The position numbers and the translations under genes were made by a program. Source: EX4572-165 sp964581795 (GTDB lineage: Archaea > Thermoplasmatota > E2 > DHVEG-1). From it: a DNA stretch of 64,000 nt. Shown one piece after another: positions 54,518-63,520 of the stretch (within the stretch, counting starts at the first letter, position 1; each line of letters starts with the position of its first letter). Location: NCBI GenBank assembly GCA_964581795.1, contig CAZOPW010000002.1, forward strand, positions 10,358-74,357, given 5' to 3'. Under the pieces are notes generated by a model that was given only the letters and a program-made list of their open reading frames with translations, did not search any database and was not told the origin of the DNA.

Positions 54518-57232
54518 ATGGATTTAAGAAATAAAATCATATACGTGTTCGTTGCAATAATATTTCTAATTGGCGCCTTTTTATTTATTCCAGGTATTTA
54601 TACTGACCTGCTCTGGTTTGGAAGTCTTGGGCTTTCTGAGGTATTTATCACTATCCTTAATACAAAATTGATAGCGGGAATAACTTCAGCATTTTTTTGT
54701 TTTGCAGTCCTCTTCTTTAACTGGTGGATTATACAAAGAGTTCTTACCAAACAAGAAATTAACATACAAATCACAATTAAAAAGATGATGCCATCCATCC
54801 TTGCCTTTTTTGCGTTGATAGTAGGATTCGCTTTTTCATCTCAATGGAATACCATATTAAAATTTTTCAACGCTACTGTTTTTAATGTTTTCGATCCTGT
54901 TTTTGGAAATGACATTAGTTTTTATGTGTTCTCCCTTCCATTTTATCAATCAATAATCGGATTACTTTTAGGAATCACAATACTTAGTTTTTTTATTTCA
55001 TTATTATTTTATTTTTCATATTCACAATCTTTTAGATTCCCTAATTTTCAAAATATTGAACAAAATTTCTTTAAAAACATGGGTAAGGATTTCAAAGGGA
55101 AAGAAAAGATTCATCTTTGTGCCCTAGCGGGTATTTTTTTCATCCTCCTTAGCATTTGGATTTGGCTTTCAAGATATTCAATTCTTTTTTCTGATGCAGG
55201 TGCTGTATTTGGAGCAGCCTATACCGATATTCATGTCACACTTCCCGTATTAACTATCCTATCTTTTCTTTCAGGGATCATTGGTTTACTGTTTTTTAGT
55301 GAATGGAAAATACGTAATTTGAAATATCCATTCATTGCAATTGGCGTAATAATATTCATTTTATTATTTGGTAGTATCATAGGTTTTGCCGTTCAACAAT
55401 TCGTCGTTGAACCAGATGAATATAATATGGAGAAACCATATATTGAAAGAAACATTAATTATACATTACAAGCCTTTGATCTTAACACGATTGAAGAAAT
55501 CCCTTTTGAACCGAATTATAATATGAGCTATCAGGAATTAAAGGAAAATACTGTGACTTTGAATAATATCAGATTATGGGATTATAGGGCTTTGAAAGAC
55601 ACATATGCTCAATTACAATTGATTAGAAGTTATTATGATTTCAATGATGTAGATATTGACCGATATTACGTTACTGAAAATGAAACACAGAAATACTTCC
55701 AGGTTATGCTTTCTCCAAGGGAGTTAAATCAAGAGGATCTTGCTGAAAAAGCAAAAACTTGGGTAAATCAACATTTGGTATACACTCATGGATATGGTGT
55801 AGCATTAAGCCCGGTCAATCGAAAAACTCAAGAAGGTTTTCCAGAACTTTGGATTAAAGATATTCCACCAAAAACGGAGAAAGGGTTAACAATTGATAGA
55901 CCTGAAATCTATTATGGAGAAAAAACGAATAATTTTGTCATTGTCAACTCCAAGACTGAAGAATTTGATTATCCAATGGGCGGAGAAAATGTTTATACCA
56001 CGTACAATGGTTCTGGTGGAGTTGGTCTCTCCGGTTTTTCAAAATTAGCCTTTGCGTTACGTTTTGGCTCAATTCAAATTTTAGTATCTGGTTCGGTTAC
56101 TGATGAAAGTAAAATTATGCTCCATCGAAATATACACGATAGAGTCGAAGAAATTGCTCCATTCCTCACCTTTGATTCTGATCCATATATGATTTCTTCA
56201 AAGGGGAACTTATATTGGATTATTGATGCTTATACCACAACAAATAGTTTTCCTTATTCGGAAAGATACGGTGAAGAAAGGACAAATTATATGCGTAACG
56301 CGGTTAAAGTTGTAGTTAATGCTTACTCAGGAAATGTTTCTTTTTACATCATTGATAATGAACCATTGATTTCAACATATCAGAAGATGTTTCCTGATTT
56401 ATTTTCCGATTTTTCAGAGATGCCTGATGAACTAAAAAATCACATTCGATATCCAGAGGATTTGTTCACTATCCAGGCTGAAGTGTATTCGACCTATCAT
56501 ATGACCGATTCTCGAGTGTTTTACAATAGGGAAGACCAATGGAAAATACCAAATGAACTCTATTCAGGTAACACCATAAAAATGGAGCCGTATTATGTAT
56601 TGATAAATCTTCCTGGTACGAATTCAGAACCAAATTTTATCATGATGACACCTTTTACACCAAAAGGGAAAGATAATATGATTGGTTGGATGGGAGCGAA
56701 ATCAAATCCATCTGACTATGGGGAAAAAGTAATATATCAATTCTCAAAACAAGAACTAATCTATGGTCCAATTCAAATTGAATCAAGGATTGACCAAGAC
56801 ACTGAGATTTCACAGCGAATGACCTTATGGAGTCAATCGGGATCTAGGGTTATAAGAGGTAATTTACTTGTTATTCCTATCGAGCAATCATTATTGTACG
56901 TTGAACCAGTGTATTTGAGAGCTTCTGGGGCTAGTTCTATTCCACAATTGAAACGAGTTATTGTAGCCTATGGAGATAGGGTAGCCATGCGAAATGATTT
57001 AAATACCTCGTTACAAGCTGTTTTCGGTGAGCAGATAAATGAAACAATGCCTGATGAAGAACCAATCGAAGGGGATTTGCAGGAGTTAATAAATCAGGCG
57101 ATAGATTTGTATGCAGAAGCTGAATCGCTTCTAACGCAAGGAGATTTTTCAGGATACGCAGAAAAGATTGAACAGCTTGGGGACGTTCTAAATCAAATAA
57201 ACAATTTACAAGAAAATCAATCAGGTTCGTAA
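54518..57232 (+). CDS. UPF0182 family membrane protein
   Basis: A 904-residue protein with seven predicted helices in the first 310 residues, followed by a large extracellular domain. Family blocks are FTDLLWF-like YTDLLWFGSLG, the DPVFGNDISFYVF segment, ERNINYTLQAFDL, TYNGSGGVGLSGF and the ERYGEERTNYMRNAVKVVVNAY stretch. UPF0182 is found in Actinobacteria, Cyanobacteria, Firmicutes and a few archaea; its function is unknown. The C-terminal 40 residues form an acidic coiled coil. It stands alone between two secreted-protein genes. Confidence 0.92.
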   Translation: MDLRNKIIYVFVAIIFLIGAFLFIPGIYTDLLWFGSLGLSEVFITILNTKLIAGITSAFFCFAVLFFNWWIIQRVLTKQEINIQITIKKMMPSILAFFALIVGFAFSSQWNTILKFFNATVFNVFDPVFGNDISFYVFSLPFYQSIIGLLLGITILSFFISLLFYFSYSQSFRFPNFQNIEQNFFKNMGKDFKGKEKIHLCALAGIFFILLSIWIWLSRYSILFSDAGAVFGAAYTDIHVTLPVLTILSFLSGIIGLLFFSEWKIRNLKYPFIAIGVIIFILLFGSIIGFAVQQFVVEPDEYNMEKPYIERNINYTLQAFDLNTIEEIPFEPNYNMSYQELKENTVTLNNIRLWDYRALKDTYAQLQLIRSYYDFNDVDIDRYYVTENETQKYFQVMLSPRELNQEDLAEKAKTWVNQHLVYTHGYGVALSPVNRKTQEGFPELWIKDIPPKTEKGLTIDRPEIYYGEKTNNFVIVNSKTEEFDYPMGGENVYTTYNGSGGVGLSGFSKLAFALRFGSIQILVSGSVTDESKIMLHRNIHDRVEEIAPFLTFDSDPYMISSKGNLYWIIDAYTTTNSFPYSERYGEERTNYMRNAVKVVVNAYSGNVSFYIIDNEPLISTYQKMFPDLFSDFSEMPDELKNHIRYPEDLFTIQAEVYSTYHMTDSRVFYNREDQWKIPNELYSGNTIKMEPYYVLINLPGTNSEPNFIMMTPFTPKGKDNMIGWMGAKSNPSDYGEKVIYQFSKQELIYGPIQIESRIDQDTEISQRMTLWSQSGSRVIRGNLLVIPIEQSLLYVEPVYLRASGASSIPQLKRVIVAYGDRVAMRNDLNTSLQAVFGEQINETMPDEEPIEGDLQELINQAIDLYAEAESLLTQGDFSGYAEKIEQLGDVLNQINNLQENQSGS

Positions 57233-57496
57233 AAAGGGATTTTACTCAAAAAACAAGTCCGTTATATCAATTTCATATTTTCGAAAGGTTATAATCAATT
57301 CCTATTTATTAATGAAGAATAGAGAGGATGTTAATTGATTATTCTATGAATTATTTGGCGGTTGTAAATGATAGTAAATAACTGATTTATTAGTGAAAAC
57401 GTTGAAAAAATCGTTTTTAATTATTAATTTTCAAAAGTCTTCATCGAAAAATATAACAATAATCATATTATTATATTATTGAAAGGAAGTTTTTGT

Positions 57497-59260
57497 ATGA
57501 TAAAAAAACAGATAATGCTTTTTATTGTGTTTCTATTGATTGTTCCTATTGTGCCAATATCTGGTAACATGAATATTATCAATATTGATTCTCATGAAAC
57601 AATAGATATTCAGATAGAGAACACAAAAGATAAGCTTTGTATTGTTGATACTATTATTGGTGATATTCATGTCACGTATTGGCAACATATCGTGAATGGT
57701 ATTGAAGTGAAAAATGATTCTATATTATTACATAAATCTAATGATAGTGGCAAAATCATAACGTATGAACGGAGTTGGACAGATATCGATGTTTTCTCTT
57801 CAGACTATTCAGAATTAGAATTCAACCCATCCAATATTTTCTGGAAAAAGCTCGTGGTTTTTCCAGATGAAAAAGATTGTTCCTCCTTTTATCATTTTCA
57901 GGATCATGTCAACTATCCTTTGGTTTGTTGGGAAGTAAGACAAAGGGATGGATCAACAAGTATGTATAATACTGATGGAAAAGCTATAGGTTATGGTATT
58001 CCAACTCCACTTGAACAAGGTTTCTCAATAAGTAATGATTGTGATAACGGATTTGGGGATTGTTGGAAAAGCTGGAGACAGAATGCTGATAAATGGTTTC
58101 AGAAATGGTGTAATTCAACAATTAATATTGGATTACCAACCATAGAAGAAATATCATCAAATATTAAAAATCATAATACAACTTTCTTTTTTGAATTAGG
58201 TCATAGTTATTATCAGCCAACACGTTTTTATGTTTCAAATGGACTCTTTTATAATGCATCTCATCTTCAAAATGATATGATCAGAAGGCAACCAATGAAA
58301 TTCGCATTTATTGGAAGTTGCGAAGGTCTAAGAAGAATAAACTCGGGAACTTTATCTTATGAATTTAGAAAGGGAGAATTGAATAGTACAGTGACCGTTG
58401 GATATGTGGGAATGGCTAATTGTTCTGGCTGGGTTGTGTCTTTAGATTGGCAAGATTATATGTTTCAGCAAATGGATAATGGATTAACGATGAAGGAATC
58501 TTTTGATAAAGCGTGTGCTCAATACCCAACTATTGCAAATTGTGTAAGATTTGTTGGTGATGAAGATCTCATCGTTGGAAACAATCCACCTTCTCTACCT
58601 AAAAAACCTTTGGGAAATTCTTTTGATAGACCAAATGAACCAGTTTATCTTACGACATCCTCTTTTGATCCGGAAGCTGATTCAATGTACTATTGGTTTG
58701 ATTGGGATGATAGCACTAATAGCGGATGGCTTGGTCCTTATTATTACAATGATACTGTAAACGTGTCACACATTTGGAATAAAAATGGTAACTATTCTGT
58801 GAAAGTAAAAGCAAAAGATGAACATAATGTTGAAAGTGAATATTCAGATTCACTTCCCGTTATTATAACAAATCCTCCCTATAAGCCTGAAACACCGAAA
58901 GGTAGATTATTAGGTAAAACAAAAATGAATTATTCGTTTACAACAAGGACTATTGAACCAGATGAAGATACTGTTTTTTATCAGTGGAATTGGGGTGATG
59001 GAAACGTAAGTCAATGGCATGGTCCTTATTCATCTGGGGAAAAAGCAAACATAACTTATACTTGGAGTGAAAAAGGATTATATGATATTAAAGTTAAAGC
59101 TAGGGATAAATATGGTTCAGAATCTGATTGGTCTGACCCTTTATATGTCACAATGACTAAATCTAAACAACAATCATTCTCTTTAATTGAATGGATTACA
59201 AATTGGTTAAGTGAACAATACCCTTTATTTAACCTATTTTTTGATTACTTTATAAATTAA
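57497..59260 (+). CDS. Secreted caspase-fold (clan CD, C25-like) peptidase with PKD domains
   Basis: A signal peptide is followed by a catalytic domain with FFFELGHSYYQP (His236) and AFIGSCEGL (Cys275), the His/Cys dyad spacing and strand-end positions of clan CD peptidases. GYVGMANCSGWVVSLDWQDYMF and the RFVGDEDL end resemble gingipain-type (C25) domains. Two PKD-like repeats (about 375-460 and 470-555) follow. The C-terminus, a Trp-containing stretch then YPLFNLFFDYF, recurs in the pseudogene at 60481. The ATG at 57497 is preferred because AGGAAG lies upstream. The likely role is degrading external protein. Confidence 0.75.
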   Translation: MIKKQIMLFIVFLLIVPIVPISGNMNIINIDSHETIDIQIENTKDKLCIVDTIIGDIHVTYWQHIVNGIEVKNDSILLHKSNDSGKIITYERSWTDIDVFSSDYSELEFNPSNIFWKKLVVFPDEKDCSSFYHFQDHVNYPLVCWEVRQRDGSTSMYNTDGKAIGYGIPTPLEQGFSISNDCDNGFGDCWKSWRQNADKWFQKWCNSTINIGLPTIEEISSNIKNHNTTFFFELGHSYYQPTRFYVSNGLFYNASHLQNDMIRRQPMKFAFIGSCEGLRRINSGTLSYEFRKGELNSTVTVGYVGMANCSGWVVSLDWQDYMFQQMDNGLTMKESFDKACAQYPTIANCVRFVGDEDLIVGNNPPSLPKKPLGNSFDRPNEPVYLTTSSFDPEADSMYYWFDWDDSTNSGWLGPYYYNDTVNVSHIWNKNGNYSVKVKAKDEHNVESEYSDSLPVIITNPPYKPETPKGRLLGKTKMNYSFTTRTIEPDEDTVFYQWNWGDGNVSQWHGPYSSGEKANITYTWSEKGLYDIKVKARDKYGSESDWSDPLYVTMTKSKQQSFSLIEWITNWLSEQYPLFNLFFDYFIN

Positions 59261-59616
59261 ATTGTTATCAATGTACATGATTCTGAATTTGTTTCAATAT
59301 GATTAATTCGAAAAAAGGTTTAATCAATTTAAAAATTCAATTTCTTTTTAATTAGTTCAAAAAAACAAGGTAATACTATTTATTTTCAATGCCCAAAATT
59401 TAAAAAATAACTTCTTATGTTGCTTAAAGATATTGACTATAACTTTTTTAGGAAAAACGATTTTATATAATTTTTTATGTAACCCATAGATAAAAAAGAC
59501 ACTGAAAAATGAACTACTTTTATATGGAATTATTTTTCCGAGATTGAGGTTAAAATTGAATTTTTTATAGGTCATCCATCTAATATAAATTTAAGTTTCA
59601 AAAATGTTTTATAGAT
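59261..59616. other. AT-rich gap without a gene
   Basis: No coding sequence or hairpin is convincing. AATATAAATTT at about 59580-59590 may be the TATA of the lipoprotein gene. Confidence 0.5.
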
Positions 59617-60372
59617 ATGAGTCTTATTATCTATTGTAGAGATGTGGATATATTGAATAAAAAATTATTAGTGATAATTATCACCATCGTTTTTTTGATA
59701 ATAAGTCTTAGTGGATGTAATGATCCCTCTTCTATAAAAAATGATACAGAGAATAATACTGAGCATAAGCAAAATGAAAAGATAGTACTATCTTTGAATA
59801 ATATAAGTGTCGATATTAATGAATTTGAAGGAGATTGGGAATTAGTAGGAGATATTTATGTAGATGAAGAATATTATAATAACGATAGAACTTCATTAGG
59901 TTATGGCTGGTATTTTTCTGAACGAAGCGAATATAGAATGGAGTCTGAAACACAAGTGGCAAAATATCAGTTAAATTTAAGGATTTCAATGGTTAGGGAT
60001 GAAGAGGATTATGTTAGGTTAACATATAATGGTTTAAAACAAAAAGCTGAGGAATCATTTAATAATTTAATTGATGAGAGTAACCTTACATCATTAGATA
60101 ATTTTAACTATTCTTTAAATATGCCTCATGAACAGATTGGAGATATGTCCTCTTTAGTATCTGCAGGTGGACAGAGATCTATAAATGGTACACCTCATTA
60201 TATTAACATGTATATTTTGTATTATAAGATTGCAAATGTTATAATTGAAATTAATCTTAATTCTCTCACCATACAAATGAGTAAAATTCAAGATGGTAGG
60301 GACTTAGTTATTAATGGTGGACATGTCGTTGAAGTTAAATTAAATAATGCACTAGTAAAATCTGATTTATAA
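59617..60372 (+). CDS. Putative lipoprotein of unknown function
   Basis: 251 residues. A hydrophobic leader (LLVIIITIVFLIISLSGC) ends in a lipobox-like LSGC, followed by an Asn/Thr-rich linker. The mature part is a single domain with no recognised family. The ATG at 59617 fits a leaderless start about 27 bp after a TATA-like AATATAAA; a TTG at 59653 would give a more usual signal peptide. It lies between the caspase-fold peptidase and a PKD pseudogene. Confidence 0.6.
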   Translation: MSLIIYCRDVDILNKKLLVIIITIVFLIISLSGCNDPSSIKNDTENNTEHKQNEKIVLSLNNISVDINEFEGDWELVGDIYVDEEYYNNDRTSLGYGWYFSERSEYRMESETQVAKYQLNLRISMVRDEEDYVRLTYNGLKQKAEESFNNLIDESNLTSLDNFNYSLNMPHEQIGDMSSLVSAGGQRSINGTPHYINMYILYYKIANVIIEINLNSLTIQMSKIQDGRDLVINGGHVVEVKLNNALVKSDL

Positions 60373-60480
60373 ATACCTGTAATTGACTTATTAATTAAAA
60401 GGTAATATTATTTTTATTGCCAATAAATTTCTCGATTTTTTGCCTTATTTTAGATTAAATTTTCAAATAATTACTAATGA

Positions 60481-60771
60481 AAAAAGAAAGATTGCATTTA
60501 TTATGAAGTTAATTGGGGAGAGGGTACTAAAAGTGAATGGCTTGGTCCATTCTTTAATGGAGAAAATATTGAAATAATTCATTCTTGGACGGATAAATGA
60601 AATTATGAAATAAAAGTGAAGGCTAAAGATGAACATGGATTAGAATCTGAATGGTCAAATTCAGTAGTGGTTTCCATGCCAAAAACAAAGGAACTATCAT
60701 TTCCAATAATTGACTGGTTATATGACCGATTCCCCTTCATTGAGATATTGCTAAATTTCTTGATGATTTAA
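60481..60771 (+). pseudogene. PKD-domain remnant of a secreted peptidase-type gene
   Basis: The frame encodes a PKD-like end: DCIYYEVNWGEGTKSEWLGP, then a stop where Gly is expected (TDK-stop-NYEIKVKAKDEHG), then SEWSNSVVVSM and the C-terminus SFPIIDWLYDRFPFIEILLNFL. It closely matches the second PKD repeat and tail of the gene at 57497. It is cut at the 5' side by an in-frame TGA at 60478. It is a relic of a paralogue. Confidence 0.8.
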
Positions 60772-60998
60772 TCATTTAACTTATAATTATTTCTCAAAAA
60801 ACATAATAAATTTTTTTACATAACTCGGATTTGTTAGTATAAAATTAAAGTCTTCTAGGTTTTTTAAAAAAAGTCATTCGTTTATTATTTAATATCCTAA
60901 AAGCTATTGTTTTTAATCTAAATGTGCTAGTATATCATCAGAGATTCTTTTAAAGTATACTAATGAAATAAAGATTATTTAACTGAAGAAATTTTAAT

Positions 60999-61022
60999 GG
61001 ATATAGCCCGTAACCTCCTTAG
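60999..61022 (+). repeat. Repeat copy C (degenerate)
   Basis: TAGCCCGTAACCTCCTTA at 61004-61021 matches the TAGGCCGTAAGCCTCCTTA core of the repeats at 61602 and 63441 with one substitution and one missing base. It lies upstream of the first toxin-antitoxin pair. Confidence 0.5.
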
Positions 61023-61096
61023 AAAGATTCGTTCTCCTTATCATTTAATAATTTTATAGACCGAAGCAACATTTTCGTTACATTCTAACCAAAAGA

Positions 61097-61119
61097 TTTA
61101 TAAAATATAGTAAACTATA
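61097..61119 (+). promoter_or_regulatory. Promoter and palindromic operator of the toxin-antitoxin operon
   Basis: TTTATAAAAT (61097-61106) is the TATA box, about 26 bp from the ATG at 61127. TATAGT-AA-ACTATA (61106-61119), a perfect palindrome, lies between it and the start, as expected for autorepression by the antitoxin complex. Confidence 0.6.
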
Positions 61120-61126
61120 ATGTACT

Positions 61127-61345
61127 ATGGATACTACAATTCAAATAAGCAATTCATTAAAGAAAGAACTTCTTAAAAGGAAATTTTTTAAAAAGGAAAC
61201 CTACGAAGAGGTTATTTGGGATTTGATAGAAGACAACCAAGAACTAAGTGAGGAAACAAAAAAAGAAATAGCTCAATCTCGTGCTGAATACAAGGCAGGA
61301 AAAACTCATTCTCTTGAAAAAATTAAGAAAGAGATGAAGAAATGA
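61127..61345 (+). CDS. Antitoxin of a type II toxin-antitoxin pair
   Basis: 72 residues: an N-terminal DNA-binding-like part (TTIQISNSLKKELLKRK), with the ribbon-type start seen in many archaeal antitoxins, and a charged C-terminal tail (ETKKEIAQSRAEYKAGKTHSLEKIKKEM) that would wrap the toxin. The toxin gene overlaps its last 4 bp (ATGA). The mRNA is probably leaderless. Confidence 0.8.
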   Translation: MDTTIQISNSLKKELLKRKFFKKETYEEVIWDLIEDNQELSEETKKEIAQSRAEYKAGKTHSLEKIKKEMKK

Positions 61346-61596
61346 GCTACGAAATAACCTTTACAGATACATCCAGAAAACAATTTAGAAAAATTGAAAA
61401 GGATGTACAAGAACGAATTATTAAAATATTAGAGCGTATAAGAATAAGACCAGAAAGTTATGTTAAGAAATTGGTTGGAGATCCAGGTTATAGATTGAGA
61501 GTCGGTGATTATAGAGTTATTTTAGATATTCAAAAATCTGAACTTATCATTTTAGTAATAAAAATAGGTTTTAGAAAGAATATTTATAAGACTTAA
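61342..61596 (+). CDS. RelE/ParE-family toxin
   Basis: 84 residues with the RelE fold pattern: YEITFTDTSRKQFRKIEKDVQERI, then YRLRVGDYRVILDI and VIKIGFRKNIY. Relatives cleave mRNA on the ribosome or poison gyrase; the basic residues RVGDYRV fit the RelE group. Coupled to the antitoxin by ATGA overlap. Repeat copy A begins 6 bp after its stop codon. Confidence 0.85.
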   Translation: MSYEITFTDTSRKQFRKIEKDVQERIIKILERIRIRPESYVKKLVGDPGYRLRVGDYRVILDIQKSELIILVIKIGFRKNIYKT

Positions 61597-61601
61597 TGAG
61601 T

Positions 61602-61681
61602 TGTTGGGTGTAGGCCGTAAGCCTCCTTAATTCTTCGAGAAATAGAAAATAATTAGTAGATTTGAAAACGTAATTCTATTT
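61602..61681 (+). repeat. Repeat copy A (about 80 bp)
   Basis: The first 28 bases are identical to 63441-63468, and the following 52 align without gaps at lower identity (both reach ACGTAAT at the same offset). The core contains a small hairpin, AGGC-CGTAA-GCCT. It separates the toxin gene from the ATPase gene. Confidence 0.8.
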
Positions 61682-61712
61682 AAGTTTAGATCATATTTAA
61701 AGAATTGTAATA

Positions 61713-61750
61713 TTGGTTAATTAAGTTTAACCAAAAAAGTTTAATATTGG
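61713..61750 (+). promoter_or_regulatory. Operator-like palindrome and TATA of the ATPase gene
   Basis: TTGGTTAA-TTAAGT-TTAACCAA (61713-61734) has perfect 8-bp arms. It is followed by the TATA-like GTTTAATATT (61739-61748), about 26 bp before the ATG at 61770, so the gene is probably leaderless and controlled at this site. Confidence 0.5.
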
Positions 61751-61769
61751 TAAAACATACTTAACTAAT

Positions 61770-63212
61770 ATGGTTGAGCAGTCAACTCTAATTAACTATG
61801 TGGAAAAGCAGATAACGGTTGTCTCTAACAGACTTTATGCAAATATTATCGATAAGAATGGTAATGAATATCTTGATAGATTTATTTCAGTAAGAATTAA
61901 GCAATATTTAGAAGAATTTCTTATTGGAAAAAATATTGAAAAGAGATGGATTACAATCCCGGGGTTCAGAGGAACTGGTAAAACAACGCTTCTATCTCAG
62001 TTGTATCATATGCTCCTTAAAAAAGGAGTGACAAAAGATAGAATCCTTTATTTTTCTTTGGAAGAACCAACGAAACTCCTTCAATCAAATTTGTATGAGA
62101 TTATGAACACATATGAGATTATTCGAGGAGAAAGCTTGGAATCGATTCAGGACAAATTATTTTTATTTATAGATGAGGCTCATTATGATAAAAACTGGGA
62201 TACGACCTTAAAAACCATTTTTGATAAATCAAAAAATATTTTCATATTGGTGACGGGATCGTCTGCATTAGCTCTTCAAACAAGTGCCGATTCAGCAAGA
62301 AGAATGCATATTGAAAAATTGTTTCCCCTAACTTTTATTGAGTATATGAAATTAAAAAATAAACTATTGCCGCAGAAAAACGTAAAAAATGAGATTAATC
62401 AGGCCTTGTTCGAATCCTCATCTGCTCAAGAAGTATTTCAAAAATTACAATCCCTTAAAAAAAAGGCGGTGAGGTATTGGTCTCATATTGAACCGTTCGA
62501 ATTTGAAAAATATCTTACTACAGGAACACTTCCTTTTTCAATCGGTTTGTCTAAAGAGTATGATATCTATAATAGAGTGATCAATATTCTTGAAAAAGTG
62601 ATTTATGAGGATTTATCGACGTTGGATAATTATGATAAATCGACCCTTGATAAAATCTGGAATCTCTTAATAATTTTATCAGATACTAATCGTATCAGTC
62701 TTGAATCACTCTCAAATAAGATAGGATTGGAGAAACCAACGGTGTTTAAAATTCTTAACACGCTTTCGAAAGCAGAATTGATTTTTCCCATAAAAGCATA
62801 TGGGGCTGGATCAAAACAAACCACAAAAAGTCCCAAATATCCCTTTTCTGCACCTGCCATTAAAGCATCTCTTTTGTGGAATATTGGAAAATTGTCTCCT
62901 AAACCAGAAACATATGGAGGGTTGTTAGAGGATGTCATTGCGTTATATCTACATAAACTTAGCAATATTTCTGGTCATTACACGCTTCATTATGATAGTA
63001 GAAAAGAATCTGCAGATTTCATCCTAACAGATAAACGAGATGGAAAGAAAATACCAATTGAGGTAAGTTATGGTGCCAATAAGAGCATTGATCAAACAAA
63101 GAAAACAATGAAAAAAACATCTTCGAAATATGGAATAGTCATAAGTAAAAAAGATTTAAAAATTGAGGGTGAGGTCATATTTGTACCGCACAAATTATTT
63201 TTCATGACTTAA
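61770..63212 (+). CDS. AAA_14/DUF4143-type ATPase
   Basis: 480 residues. The P-loop GFRGTGKTTLLSQL (about residue 70), Walker B LFLFIDEAHYDKNWD and sensor FILVTGSSALAL form the AAA_14 domain. A winged-helix-like segment follows (ISLESLSNKIGLEKPTVFKILNTLSKA). The C-terminal DUF4143 region has a PD-(D/E)XK-like core (ADFILTDKRDGKKIPIEVSYG). Such genes are numerous in archaea, often near mobile or toxin genes, and have no settled function. The 28-bp identical repeat flanks this gene on both sides. Confidence 0.88.
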   Translation: MVEQSTLINYVEKQITVVSNRLYANIIDKNGNEYLDRFISVRIKQYLEEFLIGKNIEKRWITIPGFRGTGKTTLLSQLYHMLLKKGVTKDRILYFSLEEPTKLLQSNLYEIMNTYEIIRGESLESIQDKLFLFIDEAHYDKNWDTTLKTIFDKSKNIFILVTGSSALALQTSADSARRMHIEKLFPLTFIEYMKLKNKLLPQKNVKNEINQALFESSSAQEVFQKLQSLKKKAVRYWSHIEPFEFEKYLTTGTLPFSIGLSKEYDIYNRVINILEKVIYEDLSTLDNYDKSTLDKIWNLLIILSDTNRISLESLSNKIGLEKPTVFKILNTLSKAELIFPIKAYGAGSKQTTKSPKYPFSAPAIKASLLWNIGKLSPKPETYGGLLEDVIALYLHKLSNISGHYTLHYDSRKESADFILTDKRDGKKIPIEVSYGANKSIDQTKKTMKKTSSKYGIVISKKDLKIEGEVIFVPHKLFFMT

Positions 63213-63266
63213 AACTATGTTTTAAATCGGAGCGGTATGCCTTTTAAATATCCTACTAATTTTTTT

Positions 63267-63287
63267 AAATATTGGTTTAATTAAATA
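63267..63287 (+). repeat. Half-site copy downstream of the ATPase gene
   Basis: ATATTGGTTTAATTAAAT resembles ATATTGGTTAATTAAGTT in the operator at 61711-61728. The rest of 63213-63440 is AT-rich without a gene. Confidence 0.35.
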
Positions 63288-63440
63288 TAATACTTATCAT
63301 TCAATTATATTTTCGGTATTTAATGAAAATATCGGTTTTTAGCGGAAGTCAAATGGGGAGATACTTATACACCTGCACACAAAAATTTGTATTTTTCTTA
63401 GGAGAAAAACAAAAAAATGAAAGGGTGTAAGTAAGAGTGT

Positions 63441-63520
63441 GTTGGGTGTAGGCCGTAAGCCTCCTTAGTCTCTTTAGAATAATACTATAATTAGAAAAAT
63501 TGAAGACGTAATCATTTTCC
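63441..63520 (+). repeat. Repeat copy B (about 80 bp)
   Basis: The 28-base core is identical to that at 61602-61629, in the same orientation. Its end overlaps the last codons of the minus-strand toxin gene. Confidence 0.8.

Noticed and set aside
61602..61629. CCTCCTTA in the repeats as a 16S rRNA 3'-end fragment
   Set aside because: Only the last eight bases resemble the anti-SD region; the preceding sequence does not match the rRNA end.
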